From positions 1 through 11,894 of the forward strand of contig JAURNA010000357.1 of assembly GCA_030830385.1 (NCBI GenBank): DNA of 11,894 nt, written 5' to 3'. Of this stretch, positions 1 through 6,433 are shown piece after piece. The notes beneath the pieces were generated by a model. It was given only the letters and a program-made list of their open reading frames with translations. It was not told the DNA's origin and ran no database searches. Made by a program: the position numbers and the translations under genes. The stretch's first letter is position 1. Each line of letters starts with the position of its first letter. Source of the stretch: Crocinitomicaceae bacterium (lineage in GTDB: Bacteria > Bacteroidota > Bacteroidia > Flavobacteriales_D > Crocinitomicaceae).

Positions 1-127
1 AAAAATGTTCCATTGCCAGGGCAAAGGGTTGGTGCTGCGCCTTCTTCTGCTTTGATTCGGATGTTTTTATTTCCGAGCAGGCGATCGTCAGAAGTCCCAG
101 CACCCAATAAAGCGGTGCACGATTCAT
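1..127 (-). CDS. Lipoprotein of unknown function, N-terminal part (runs off left edge)
   Basis: An open frame starts at an ATG at 127 (minus) and stays open for 42 codons to the window edge, so only the N-terminus is visible. It begins MNRAPLYWVLGLLTIACS: a short positively charged start, a hydrophobic stretch and a cysteine at residue 17. This is the form of a lipoprotein signal peptide, although the residue at -3 of the lipobox (Thr) is not the usual Leu. After the cysteine comes a polar, lysine- and glutamine-rich linker, typical of exported Bacteroidota lipoproteins. It is divergent from ygiQ with a 94-nt gap that must hold both promoters. No domain can be named from what is present. The frame was found by reading the sequence directly; the call rests on the signal peptide. 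Confidence 0.5.
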   Translation of the reverse strand, partial: MNRAPLYWVLGLLTIACSEIKTSESKQKKAQHQPFALAMEHF

Positions 128-209
128 AATGTAATTCAATATACTAACAATCTGCGTGCTCTGCGCACCCCGATTGGACGATTTGTTTTCGGACCCATCA
201 ATTTTAACG

Positions 210-217
210 TAATTTTG
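210..217 (+). promoter_or_regulatory. Bacteroidota -7 promoter box of ygiQ
   Basis: TAATTTTG matches the Bacteroidota -7 consensus TAnnTTTG exactly and ends 4 nt before the ygiQ ATG. Transcription would start at or next to the ATG, giving a leaderless mRNA. A TTTG at 182-185 could serve as the -33 element, but its spacing is a few bases longer than usual. Confidence 0.5.
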
Positions 218-221
218 CAAT

Positions 222-2138
222 ATGAATCCTAGCGAACGTCCGATTACCGATTGGTTGCCAATTACAAAAGATGAGCTCCAAAAACGAGGTTTAAACGAAG
301 TGGATGTCGTGTTGGTATCCGGAGATGCCTACGTGGATCATCCTGCATTCGGAACGGCTGTAATCGGTCGGATTTTGGAGGACGAAGGATTCACTGTAGC
401 CATCATTGCCCAGCCTAACTGGAAAGACGATCTGCGCGATTTCAAAAAGTTCGGAAAACCCCGTTACTTCTTTGGTGTGACTGCTGGCTGCATGGATTCG
501 ATGGTGAATCACTATACGGCCAATAAACGCCTTCGTTCCACAGATGCATATACGCCCGGAGGAAAGTCTGGTTTTCGTCCGGATTATGCTACACGCGAGT
601 ATTCGCAACTACTGAAGCAATTGTTCCCGGACGTGCCCGTATTGATTGGTGGAATTGAAGCGTCTCTTCGCAGGGTAACACACTACGATTATTGGTCCAA
701 TCAGTTGATGCCTTCCATTCTCGTGGACTCGGGTGCCGATTTGCTTGTATACGGCATGGGAGATCAACCCCTGAGAGACATGCTCCGTCTGCTAAAAAAG
801 GGAGTTCCGTTTGAGAATCTGAGAACACTCAAACAAGTTGCATTCCTCCAGTCAGCTGATGAAGAGCTCCCCAAAAATCGAAATTGGGAAACACAGGAAT
901 TGGCCAGTCATGAAGAATGCCTTCAGGATAAGCTGAAATACGCCGCCAATTTCAAAACCGTCGAAGTGGAATCCAATAAGTGGGCGGCCGACCGTATCAT
1001 CCAGCGCGTTGGCGATCAGGTTCTGGTGATTAATCCACCCTACAAAACCATGACGGAGAAGGAAATCGATCAATCCTTCGACTTACCCTACACACGATTG
1101 CCGCATCCGAAATACCGAAAGCGAGGACCGATTCCAGCATTTGAAATGATCAAGTTTTCGATCAATATGCACCGAGGATGTTTCGGAGGATGCAGCTTCT
1201 GTACAATTTCAGCCCATCAGGGGAAATTCATTGCCTCGCGAAGTGAAAAGTCCATTTTACAAGAAGTAGATCAAGTTGTTGAACAACACGATTTCAAAGG
1301 ATACATTTCCGACTTAGGCGGACCTTCCGCCAACATGTACCGCATGAAGGGAATCGATGAGTCCATTTGTGCACGTTGCACCAGTCCGAGTTGTATCCAT
1401 CCGGTGATTTGCAATAACCTTGATACGTCGCACACAGCGATGACCCAGTTGTACAAGAAAGTGGATCAGCATCCAAAGGTCAAAAAAGCATTCGTAGGCT
1501 CCGGAATACGCTATGATTTGCTGGTAGACGATTTCAATAAGAACAACCAAGACGGAAATCACGATGCTTATATCGAACAATTGGTCACCCGCCACGTAAG
1601 CGGTCGTTTGAAAGTTGCGCCAGAGCACACATCGGATGCAACACTTCGTGTGATGCGAAAACCATCGTTCAAATACTTCCACAAGTTCAAGGAAAAATAC
1701 GATGCCATTTCAGCTAAACATGGTTTGAATCAGCCCTTGGTTCCCTACTTTATTTCTTCTCATCCGGGTTGCGATGATGCCGATATGGCCAATCTCGCTA
1801 TTGAAACAAAAGAAATGGGCTTTCAATTAGAGCAAGTGCAGGATTTTACTCCTACTCCGATGACAGTGGCAACGGTTATTTACTACAGCGGCGTTCACCC
1901 CTATACACTCAAGCCTTACAAAACCGTCAAACGCAGGGAGGAAAAGTTAAACCAACGCCAATTTTTCTTCTGGTACAAGCGAGAAAACCAGGCGAACATC
2001 CGCAAAACGCTTCAAAAGGCTGGAAAACCCGAACTCATTGATACGCTTCTCGGAAAACCGGAGGAGCTAAAAGAAGTCCCCAAGTGGTTGGAAGATCGCA
2101 GAAAGAAAGAAAATCAGGGTCGTAAGAAAAAAAGGTAA
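222..2138 (+). CDS. ygiQ: YgiQ/UPF0313-family radical SAM protein
   Basis: A 638-residue protein of the YgiQ family, radical SAM enzymes whose reaction is not established. The N-terminal third (starting around ITDWLPITKDEL) has the family's B12-binding-like Rossmann segment, with GGIEASLRR near residues 142-150. The radical SAM cluster motif CxxxCxxC is at Cys320, Cys324 and Cys327 in HRGCFGGCSFC, and would bind a [4Fe-4S] cluster and S-adenosylmethionine. A second cysteine-rich patch at residues 383-397 (CARC, SC, IC) is also a family feature and may bind another metal. The C-terminus ends in a very basic tail. The length fits the family, where many members run 600-740 residues. The ATG at 222 is preceded by a -7 box with almost no leader. 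The protein is probably cytoplasmic and monocistronic. The family call is secure; the biochemical role is unknown. Confidence 0.95.
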   Translation: MNPSERPITDWLPITKDELQKRGLNEVDVVLVSGDAYVDHPAFGTAVIGRILEDEGFTVAIIAQPNWKDDLRDFKKFGKPRYFFGVTAGCMDSMVNHYTANKRLRSTDAYTPGGKSGFRPDYATREYSQLLKQLFPDVPVLIGGIEASLRRVTHYDYWSNQLMPSILVDSGADLLVYGMGDQPLRDMLRLLKKGVPFENLRTLKQVAFLQSADEELPKNRNWETQELASHEECLQDKLKYAANFKTVEVESNKWAADRIIQRVGDQVLVINPPYKTMTEKEIDQSFDLPYTRLPHPKYRKRGPIPAFEMIKFSINMHRGCFGGCSFCTISAHQGKFIASRSEKSILQEVDQVVEQHDFKGYISDLGGPSANMYRMKGIDESICARCTSPSCIHPVICNNLDTSHTAMTQLYKKVDQHPKVKKAFVGSGIRYDLLVDDFNKNNQDGNHDAYIEQLVTRHVSGRLKVAPEHTSDATLRVMRKPSFKYFHKFKEKYDAISAKHGLNQPLVPYFISSHPGCDDADMANLAIETKEMGFQLEQVQDFTPTPMTVATVIYYSGVHPYTLKPYKTVKRREEKLNQRQFFFWYKRENQANIRKTLQKAGKPELIDTLLGKPEELKEVPKWLEDRRKKENQGRKKKR

Positions 2139-2145
2139 CATGCAC

Positions 2146-2164
2146 CGAACGGCGATCCGGTTCG
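2146..2164 (+). terminator. Weak hairpin after ygiQ
   Basis: CGAACGG pairs with CCgGTTCG around a CGAT loop, a 7-bp stem with one bulged G, starting 8 nt after the ygiQ stop. There is no T-run directly after it (the next T-rich stretch is near 2187), so it may stabilise the 3' end rather than terminate transcription by itself. Confidence 0.3.
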
Positions 2165-2226
2165 TTATGTCCACGTGAAAACTACTTTTTTTCGAATGTT
2201 TCCACCCTTTCATTTTTTTCCTGTGT

Positions 2227-2384
2227 CATTGATTGACATGAGAGGAGGGTCTTGAACTTGTCCAAAGTTGAATACTGAAAATGAAAAGAGCGACAAGTAA
2301 TTGAAAATCAACCAATCATCACGATTGCTTTTTCTTCAAATGTTACGTAACCGTATCGTAAACGAGAGTTTGTCCACTCTTGTC
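2227..2384. repeat. Intergenic repeat element A (paired with element B)
   Basis: About 155 nt between the convergent ygiQ and rplY genes that aligns over its whole length with element B at 8773-8926. Three blocks are well conserved: 2252-2275 (TTGAACTTGTCCAAAGTTGA and on), 2299-2322 (AATTGAAAATCAACCAATCA and on) and 2364-2384 (GAGAGTTTGTCCACTCTTGT and on). The block-to-block distances, 47 and 70 nt, match the 48 and 71 nt of element B. Stops occur in the plausible frames, so it is not coding. An A-rich arm near 2275-2291 faces a T-rich arm at 2327-2338, an imperfect counterpart of the perfect arms in B. It could be a non-autonomous mobile element, an IS end or a structured RNA. The rest of the 353-nt gap holds only the flanking hairpins. 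Confidence 0.7.
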
Positions 2385-2433
2385 ATTCGATAGTTATCTA
2401 TAAAACACTCACTTTACGCACGTTGGGGTCGTA

Positions 2434-2471
2434 TCAAATAAAAGCCCTGTAACGCTTCGTTACAGGGCTTT
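2434..2471 (-). terminator. Rho-independent terminator of prs-rplY
   Basis: A perfect 14-bp stem (AAAGCCCTGTAACG with CGTTACAGGGCTTT) around a 3-nt loop, at 2441-2471, lies 20 nt after the rplY stop. Read on the minus strand it runs out through TTTTATTTG. The stem is nearly symmetric, with A-rich sequence before it in both directions, so it may also stop read-through from the ygiQ side. Confidence 0.85.
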
Positions 2472-2491
2472 CTCGTTTCGTGTAGTCGAAT

Positions 2492-3100
2492 TTATTCAGC
2501 TGCTGGTGCTTCTTCACCGCCTTCTGCTTCAACTTCTTCTTCCTCGTCAGCAACCGCTCCACGTGCCATTTTCACGGCAATAACGACTGCGTCGGCAGGA
2601 GCAAGAACAGTAACTCCTTCAATTTTCAAATCACGCACTCGAACAGAAGTTCCGATTCGGAGGTTTGTAATTTCGATCTCTATTGATTCCGGAATTGATC
2701 CCGGCAAACCAACTACTTTGATTCGGCGGTAGTTCTGACGAAGTTTACCTCCGTTCATTACCCCGATTGCAGAACCAACAGTGCGCACCGGCAACTGGAG
2801 TTTCACAGGCTTGTCATCCTTCAGTTCAAGGAAATCAACATGAACGGGTTTATCAGTCACAGGATGCAATTGCAAATCCTGAATAACTCCCATCTTTTTC
2901 ATTCCGTCGATGTCCAATTCAATTTGGTATACATCCGGAGAGAAGATTAACTTCTCCATATCAATTGACCTTACGGAAAAGTGAAATTGTTCACCCTGTC
3001 CATAAAGCACACAAGGTACCTGACCTGCATTTCTCAATGCAGTAGCGTCCTTTTTCCCTACGCTCGCTCGTGGCGAACCGCTCAATTGCGCTTTTTTCAT
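2492..3100 (-). CDS. rplY: Large ribosomal subunit protein bL25 (Ctc form)
   Basis: A 202-residue bL25 protein of the two-domain general-stress (Ctc) type, which binds 5S rRNA in the large ribosomal subunit. The N-terminal 5S-binding beta-barrel begins MKKAQLSGSPRASVGKKDAT and contains the family segments VPCVLYGQG and HPVTDKPVHVDFLEL. The C-terminal TL5-like domain follows from about residue 98 (VKLQLPVRTVGSAIGV, with NLRIGTSVRVRDL later). The protein ends in a Glu/Ala-rich acidic tail of about 20 residues (EEEEVEAEGGEEAP), common in Bacteroidota homologues. It lies 9 nt after prs on the same strand and is followed by a strong terminator, so the two almost certainly share a transcript. The prs-rplY pairing is widespread in bacteria. 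Confidence 0.96.
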   Translation of the reverse strand: MKKAQLSGSPRASVGKKDATALRNAGQVPCVLYGQGEQFHFSVRSIDMEKLIFSPDVYQIELDIDGMKKMGVIQDLQLHPVTDKPVHVDFLELKDDKPVKLQLPVRTVGSAIGVMNGGKLRQNYRRIKVVGLPGSIPESIEIEITNLRIGTSVRVRDLKIEGVTVLAPADAVVIAVKMARGAVADEEEEVEAEGGEEAPAAE

Positions 3101-3109
3101 TTTTCGTTA

Positions 3110-4039
3110 TTATGAGATTACAAAATGCGAACTAATGGATTGATTGTTGACCAGTCGTCGGATAACATCCGAGAAGAGGTCCGAAACAGAAAGTACACGA
3201 ATCTTATCGTGTTCTTGTTTCAACGGAATTGTATCCGTTACAATCAATTCTGTGATTTTTGAATTGCTGATGCGATCGTATGCCGGGCCCGAAAGCACCG
3301 CATGCGTACAGAATGCGCGAACACTTTTCGCTCCCTTGTCCATGAAGAGGTCAGCAGCGGTTGTCAATGTTCCCGCAGTATCAATCATATCGTCTACCAA
3401 TACAACGTCTTTTCCGGTTACATCTCCAATGACTGTCATCTCAGCCACTTCATTCGGCTTACGGCGGTGCTTGTGGCAAAGTGCCAGTCCCACGTTCAAT
3501 CGTTTCGAATATGAGTTGGCCCGTTTTGCTCCTCCTGCATCCGGAGCTGCCATGATCAAACTTCCTGTGTTGAGTTTTTCAATTTCGGGAAGGAAGATTG
3601 TGGAACCGTACAGGTGATCCACCGGAACATCGAAGAATCCCTGAATTTGGTCAGCGTGCAAATCCATTGTGATGATACGATCGATTCCTGCTGCCTGGAG
3701 CATGTTGGCTATCAAACTCGCTCCAATGGCTACACGCGGCTTATCTTTTCGGTCCTGACGAGCAAAACCAAAATAGGGGATGACGGCAATGATTTTTCGG
3801 GCAGATGCACGGCGTGCTGCATCAACCATCAGCATCAATTCAAACAAGTTTTCTGTTGGGGGCATAGTTGATTGAACCAAAAATACATCTTGGCCACGAA
3901 CGGTTTCTTCGAAAGACGGCTGAAACTCTCCGTCGCTAAAGTCGGTGACTTTCACATCCCCTAATCGAGCACCATATGCCTGGGCAATCTGCTCAGCGAG
4001 CTTTACAGAGGCACGTCCGGAAAATATTTTAACTCCCAC
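3110..4039 (-). CDS. prs: Ribose-phosphate pyrophosphokinase (PRPP synthetase)
   Basis: The enzyme transfers pyrophosphate from ATP to ribose 5-phosphate, giving PRPP for purine, pyrimidine, NAD, His and Trp synthesis; it is cytosolic and normally a hexamer. It has 309 residues, the usual class I length. Visible motifs: FSDGEF near residues 34-39; the flexible-loop region PYFGFARQDRKDKPR at 88-102; DLHADQIQGFF at 126-136 (metal and ATP site); and the PRPP-binding loop VVLVDDMIDTAGT at 212-224. The start is a GTG at 4039: the frame has a TAA three codons upstream, and MGVKIFSG matches the family's N-terminus. A -7 box at 4063-4070 gives a leader of about 20 nt. It is the first gene of a two-gene unit with rplY. 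Confidence 0.97.
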   Translation of the reverse strand: MGVKIFSGRASVKLAEQIAQAYGARLGDVKVTDFSDGEFQPSFEETVRGQDVFLVQSTMPPTENLFELMLMVDAARRASARKIIAVIPYFGFARQDRKDKPRVAIGASLIANMLQAAGIDRIITMDLHADQIQGFFDVPVDHLYGSTIFLPEIEKLNTGSLIMAAPDAGGAKRANSYSKRLNVGLALCHKHRRKPNEVAEMTVIGDVTGKDVVLVDDMIDTAGTLTTAADLFMDKGAKSVRAFCTHAVLSGPAYDRISNSKITELIVTDTIPLKQEHDKIRVLSVSDLFSDVIRRLVNNQSISSHFVIS

Positions 4040-4062
4040 AGTTTCTTACTTGAATGCGAGTG

Positions 4063-4070
4063 CAAATTTA
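4063..4070 (-). promoter_or_regulatory. -7 promoter box of prs-rplY
   Basis: On the minus strand this reads TAAATTTG, an exact match to TAnnTTTG. It lies 23 nt before the GTG of prs, so unlike several other genes here the transcript should have a short untranslated leader. No clear -33 TTG is visible at the expected distance. Confidence 0.5.
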
Positions 4071-4134
4071 GGTAAAAAACCGTGATTGGTGAAATTCCGA
4101 ATTAACATGATGCCGGCATGGGTTTACGAGGGTC

Positions 4135-4683
4135 TTATTTCTTCTTGTTTTTCCAAGCCCATTCGAGTTCACGATCACGGTCGGTGATGAGCCCTATGCG
4201 CAATGAAACAAAGAATTGGTTCGTGCGAAAATCGTCCTGAATGGGCGCCATAAAATGGTATCCGGCCTGCAGATGTGCAATCCAGAATTTGAACCCAATA
4301 ACGGGCGCTAAGCCCACTCGGGTTTCGTCAAAGTTGGTTCTCATGAAGAGATTCCCTCCATATGTGAGTCCAATGCGATTGGGTTTGAACCAATAGCCGA
4401 GGTCAAATCCCAATACGTTATGCCGGAAGTTGTAATTGAATCCCGTATGCGCAGCGTGCGTTTGGGCTGTGCGCAGAGTGATTCGTTTCCATTGTCGTTC
4501 TACTCCTGCTGCGGCTACTGTGTATTTTCCTCGTTGAATCCCGAGATAAGGCCCGGTTTTTGTGACGTTCACTTCAAAAAGTGGTCGTCTTTTCTTTCGC
4601 AAATCGTTCTTTTGAGCAAATGATCCCACACTAATCAGTAGAAACAGCAGGATCAACAGGTTCTTCGAATAATGGGTTTTCAT
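4135..4683 (-). CDS. Small secreted, probable outer-membrane beta-barrel protein
   Basis: A 182-residue protein with a clear signal peptide: MKTHYSKNLLILLFLLISVG, then SFAQ, with likely cleavage near residues 23-24, typical of Bacteroidota exported proteins. The mature part alternates short polar and aromatic/hydrophobic strands (GVERQWKRITLR, HNVLGFDLGYWFKPNRIGLT, VGLAPVIGFKFWIAHLQAGYHFM, QFFVSLRIGLI). This suggests a small beta-barrel of about eight strands in the outer membrane. It ends in a basic KNKKK tail, unusual for a barrel, which more often ends in an aromatic residue. Its start overlaps the end of the CvpA-family gene by 53 nt, so the two are probably co-transcribed and perhaps translationally coupled. 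No named family is recognised; the function is unknown. Confidence 0.75.
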   Translation of the reverse strand: MKTHYSKNLLILLFLLISVGSFAQKNDLRKKRRPLFEVNVTKTGPYLGIQRGKYTVAAAGVERQWKRITLRTAQTHAAHTGFNYNFRHNVLGFDLGYWFKPNRIGLTYGGNLFMRTNFDETRVGLAPVIGFKFWIAHLQAGYHFMAPIQDDFRTNQFFVSLRIGLITDRDRELEWAWKNKKK

Positions 4684-5209
4684 TTTCTTCCGGTTTGTTC
4701 TCTTTTAACGCATTCTTCAGGAACATCGTGCTTTCTCCAAGTGCAGGAATCATTCCTACTGTAGCCTTTTTGAGCGGTAAATACAACAACGATTCTTCCT
4801 TGGTTTCTTCGTCAATGAAGTTCGCTTTTTCCTCGTATGCCTCTACCACAAGGATCAGTCCACCTACTAAAAGAGCAAATTTCAGGCCACCGAACAACGC
4901 TCCGGCGAATTTGTTTACCAAACTGAGTTGAACGACTTTGACTATTTTTTCGATTGTCTTGCCGGCAAAATAGACCATCGCTCCAACAAGAAGAAATAGG
5001 ATGGTAAAGGAAATCACGGGTAGGTATTTACTGTCTGAATCAAACCATTCGAGAAGAAGCCCGGAGAAAAAGTCTGAAAATCGAATGCTCGCGTACAGCC
5101 CCAGAAAGAGTGCCAGAAACATAAACAATTCAATGATCAGCCCTTTCCGAAAGCCTGCCCATGTTCCGTAAATGATCGCTACACCGATGAATATATCAAG
5201 GAAATTCAC
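4631..5209 (-). CDS. CvpA-family inner-membrane protein
   Basis: A protein of the CvpA/colicin V production family, integral inner-membrane proteins tied in other bacteria to envelope homeostasis; the molecular role is unsettled. From the GTG at 5209 it has 192 residues and begins MNFLDIFIGVAIIYGTWAGF, followed by RKGLI, the family's characteristic N-terminus. Four membrane segments are visible at about residues 3-17, 24-42, 64-82 and 100-118. The soluble acidic C-terminal tail ends in FEEPVDPAVSTD. An in-frame ATG at 5248 would add 13 residues (MWKARLRTCFFCN) unlike family members, although a TAACTTTA box 6 nt before that ATG could make it a leaderless start; I prefer the GTG. The 3' end overlaps the next gene by 53 nt. 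Confidence 0.85.
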   Translation of the reverse strand: MNFLDIFIGVAIIYGTWAGFRKGLIIELFMFLALFLGLYASIRFSDFFSGLLLEWFDSDSKYLPVISFTILFLLVGAMVYFAGKTIEKIVKVVQLSLVNKFAGALFGGLKFALLVGGLILVVEAYEEKANFIDEETKEESLLYLPLKKATVGMIPALGESTMFLKNALKENKPEENENPLFEEPVDPAVSTD

Positions 5210-5254
5210 GTTACAAAAAAAGCACGTTCTGAGACGCGCTTTCCACATGATTGA

Positions 5255-5262
5255 TAAAGTTA
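5255..5262 (-). promoter_or_regulatory. Possible -7 box for the CvpA-family gene
   Basis: On the minus strand this reads TAACTTTA, one base off TAnnTTTG. It ends 6 nt before the in-frame ATG at 5248 and about 45 nt before the preferred GTG at 5209, so the real transcription start would decide which codon is used. Confidence 0.3.
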
Positions 5263-5281
5263 TCCCCGAAGGAATGTCGAA

Positions 5282-5920
5282 TTAGTCACAATCCGAATCC
5301 AGAACTGTTGAGAACATCAATGCCACTTCCGGCCACGTAATTGGTTTTCCATCGTCTCCTGTGTGTGGCTCGGAACAAACTTCCGTTAATGATTCCAGGG
5401 GAGCGGTTCCGTTAAAATTCAGTACATCGATGTTCGCTTCGAAGGTAAACTTGTCGTTTGCAAAGGTGTAATTTCCTTCAACATTTGCCGTTACATCATT
5501 CATCGTTACGGAAATGATTGCAGTACCGTCATCTTTCAATGCTTTCACTTTTCCGGACAAGTACTCAGGATTGTGCATCGTTCCGAAGAAGGAATTCGCG
5601 ATTTTCAGGTTTCTGTCTTCATCGTTCGTCTCAACGGTTGCGGTTCTCATTTTGAATCGCAGGGACTTTAGCAGAGCCATTGGATCATCGGAAGACAGAG
5701 CTGGTGCCGAAATTTCAATTTCATTAAACGATCCTTTAACCGGTACTTTCGATGCCGTTTTATATGCCGTCCATTCGAAAATGGTACTCAGGCTATCGTA
5801 TTTGTAAAAACACGCTTGTGCAACAGCCGGTGTTTCTTCTCCTTCCGTTGTGTTACCGGAGCACGCAGTCATAAACAGGGCCGTAGTGCCAACGAGCAAT
5901 GCATAGATTCCTTTTTTCAT
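5282..5920 (-). CDS. YceI-like domain lipoprotein
   Basis: A 212-residue lipoprotein. I start it at the ATG at 5920 (MKKGIYALLVGTTALFMTAC), because this gives a compact type II signal with the lipid-modified Cys at residue 20; a longer frame from 5950 adds ten residues that spoil the signal. The rest resembles YceI domains, beta-barrel lipocalin-like folds that bind isoprenoid-type lipids. It has the pattern STIFEWTAYKTASKVPVKGSF near residues 45-65, then SLRFKMRTATVETNDEDRN, then a Phe-Phe-Gly segment with SGKVKALKDDGTAIISVTMN, and paired strands NVEGNYTFANDKFTFEANID. The C-terminus has a CSEPHTGDDGKPITW loop and ends CD. It would sit in the periplasm or on the outer membrane. The gene stands alone, divergent from the 6040 gene. 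The domain call is by pattern only; a ligand cannot be stated. Confidence 0.8.
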   Translation of the reverse strand: MKKGIYALLVGTTALFMTACSGNTTEGEETPAVAQACFYKYDSLSTIFEWTAYKTASKVPVKGSFNEIEISAPALSSDDPMALLKSLRFKMRTATVETNDEDRNLKIANSFFGTMHNPEYLSGKVKALKDDGTAIISVTMNDVTANVEGNYTFANDKFTFEANIDVLNFNGTAPLESLTEVCSEPHTGDDGKPITWPEVALMFSTVLDSDCD

Positions 5921-5938
5921 GAAGTGTTTTTTAGTTTT

Positions 5939-5946
5939 TAAATATA
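5939..5946 (-). promoter_or_regulatory. Possible -7 box of the YceI-like gene
   Basis: Minus-strand TATATTTA differs from TAnnTTTG only in the last base. It lies 18 nt before the preferred ATG at 5920, giving a short leader, which also argues against the longer start at 5950. Confidence 0.35.
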
Positions 5947-5953
5947 GCAATAG

Positions 5954-5978
5954 TTCCCCGGAAAGACTATTTCCCCGG
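5954..5978. repeat. Direct repeat TTCCCCGG between divergent genes
   Basis: TTCCCCGG occurs at 5954-5961 and again at 5971-5978, 17 nt apart. Each copy is preceded by TA and one base. The pair lies in the divergent gap upstream of the YceI-like gene and of the 6040 gene, and could be a tandem regulator site. Confidence 0.3.
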
Positions 5979-6027
5979 CTAGTAGTTTTTCATTCGATCT
6001 CCGCGAATTATCCTGCTGTGAAATCAC

Positions 6028-6035
6028 TACCTTCG
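6028..6035 (+). promoter_or_regulatory. -7 box of the 6040 gene
   Basis: TACCTTCG is one base off TAnnTTTG and ends 4 nt before the ATG at 6040, the same geometry as the ygiQ box. It suggests a leaderless transcript. Confidence 0.45.
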
Positions 6036-6039
6036 CGGC

Positions 6040-6393
6040 ATGGATTTCGATCTCGAACTACAGTTTCAGGAGGTTAAAAAGCAGCTGGAGGCCACTTTTG
6101 GTGACGGGTTGGATGTTCCCACCATCTTGTTTTTGATCGGAGTCAATGAACTCGGTAAGGGGCATCATGAATTCTCCAAAAGGGAAAAAACCGAACTGAT
6201 GCACGTGGCCATCTGTACCATCCTGGAACCACACGGATATTACGCGTTCGAAGGAAATGATGAAGAGGATTGGCCACACTACAAGTCGGTGAGACCATTG
6301 CCTACTTTGAACGACCGGGAACAACAACATTTGTTAAAAGAAGCAATTATCGATTATTTCCGGGAGAACGGATACCTCGAAACGTCTGAGTAG
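6040..6393 (+). CDS. Conserved hypothetical protein of Flavobacteriales type
   Basis: A 117-residue acidic, soluble protein without signal peptide or membrane segment. It looks mostly helical: LQFQEVKKQLEATFG, then DVPTILFLIGVNELGKGHHE, then a Lys-rich helix leading to LMHVAICTILEPHGYYAFEG. After this come an acidic DEEDWPHY loop and a final helix QHLLKEAIIDYFRENGYLE. The segments FLIGVNELG, EPHGYY and DWPHY look like the conserved core of a small Bacteroidota-specific family that I recognise only as uncharacterised. No catalytic motif is evident, although the His/Asp/Trp loop is a candidate site. It starts at an ATG with a -7 box immediately upstream and lies 40 nt before rseP, which has its own promoter box. 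A real gene by codon use and start geometry; its function is unknown. Confidence 0.8.
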   Translation: MDFDLELQFQEVKKQLEATFGDGLDVPTILFLIGVNELGKGHHEFSKREKTELMHVAICTILEPHGYYAFEGNDEEDWPHYKSVRPLPTLNDREQQHLLKEAIIDYFRENGYLETSE

Positions 6394-6408
6394 AGTGGTT
6401 AATTTCGA

Positions 6409-6416
6409 TATATTTG
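6409..6416 (+). promoter_or_regulatory. -7 promoter box of rseP
   Basis: TATATTTG fits TAnnTTTG exactly and ends 17 nt before the rseP ATG, inside the 40-nt gap after the previous gene. It implies that rseP can be transcribed on its own with a leader of roughly 10-13 nt. Confidence 0.5.
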
Positions 6417-6433
6417 CATTTTAATATCGTGTC

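Noticed and set aside
2252..2276. Possible protein remnant in the repeats: block 1 of element A translates LNLSKVEY and of element B LKLSKVECL, both ending at a stop
   Set aside because: In-frame stops lie just upstream in both copies, and the matching translation follows simply from nucleotide conservation. There is no support for a coding remnant.
3144..3617. 157-codon plus-strand open frame opposite prs
   Set aside because: It lies fully inside the strongly conserved prs gene on the other strand, and its translation is low-complexity Ser/Arg-rich with no recognisable domain. It is a shadow frame.
4110..4119. Palindrome ATGCCGGCAT downstream of the small secreted protein gene
   Set aside because: It is a 10-bp palindrome with no loop and no T-run after it on the minus strand, so I do not call it a terminator; it may be chance.
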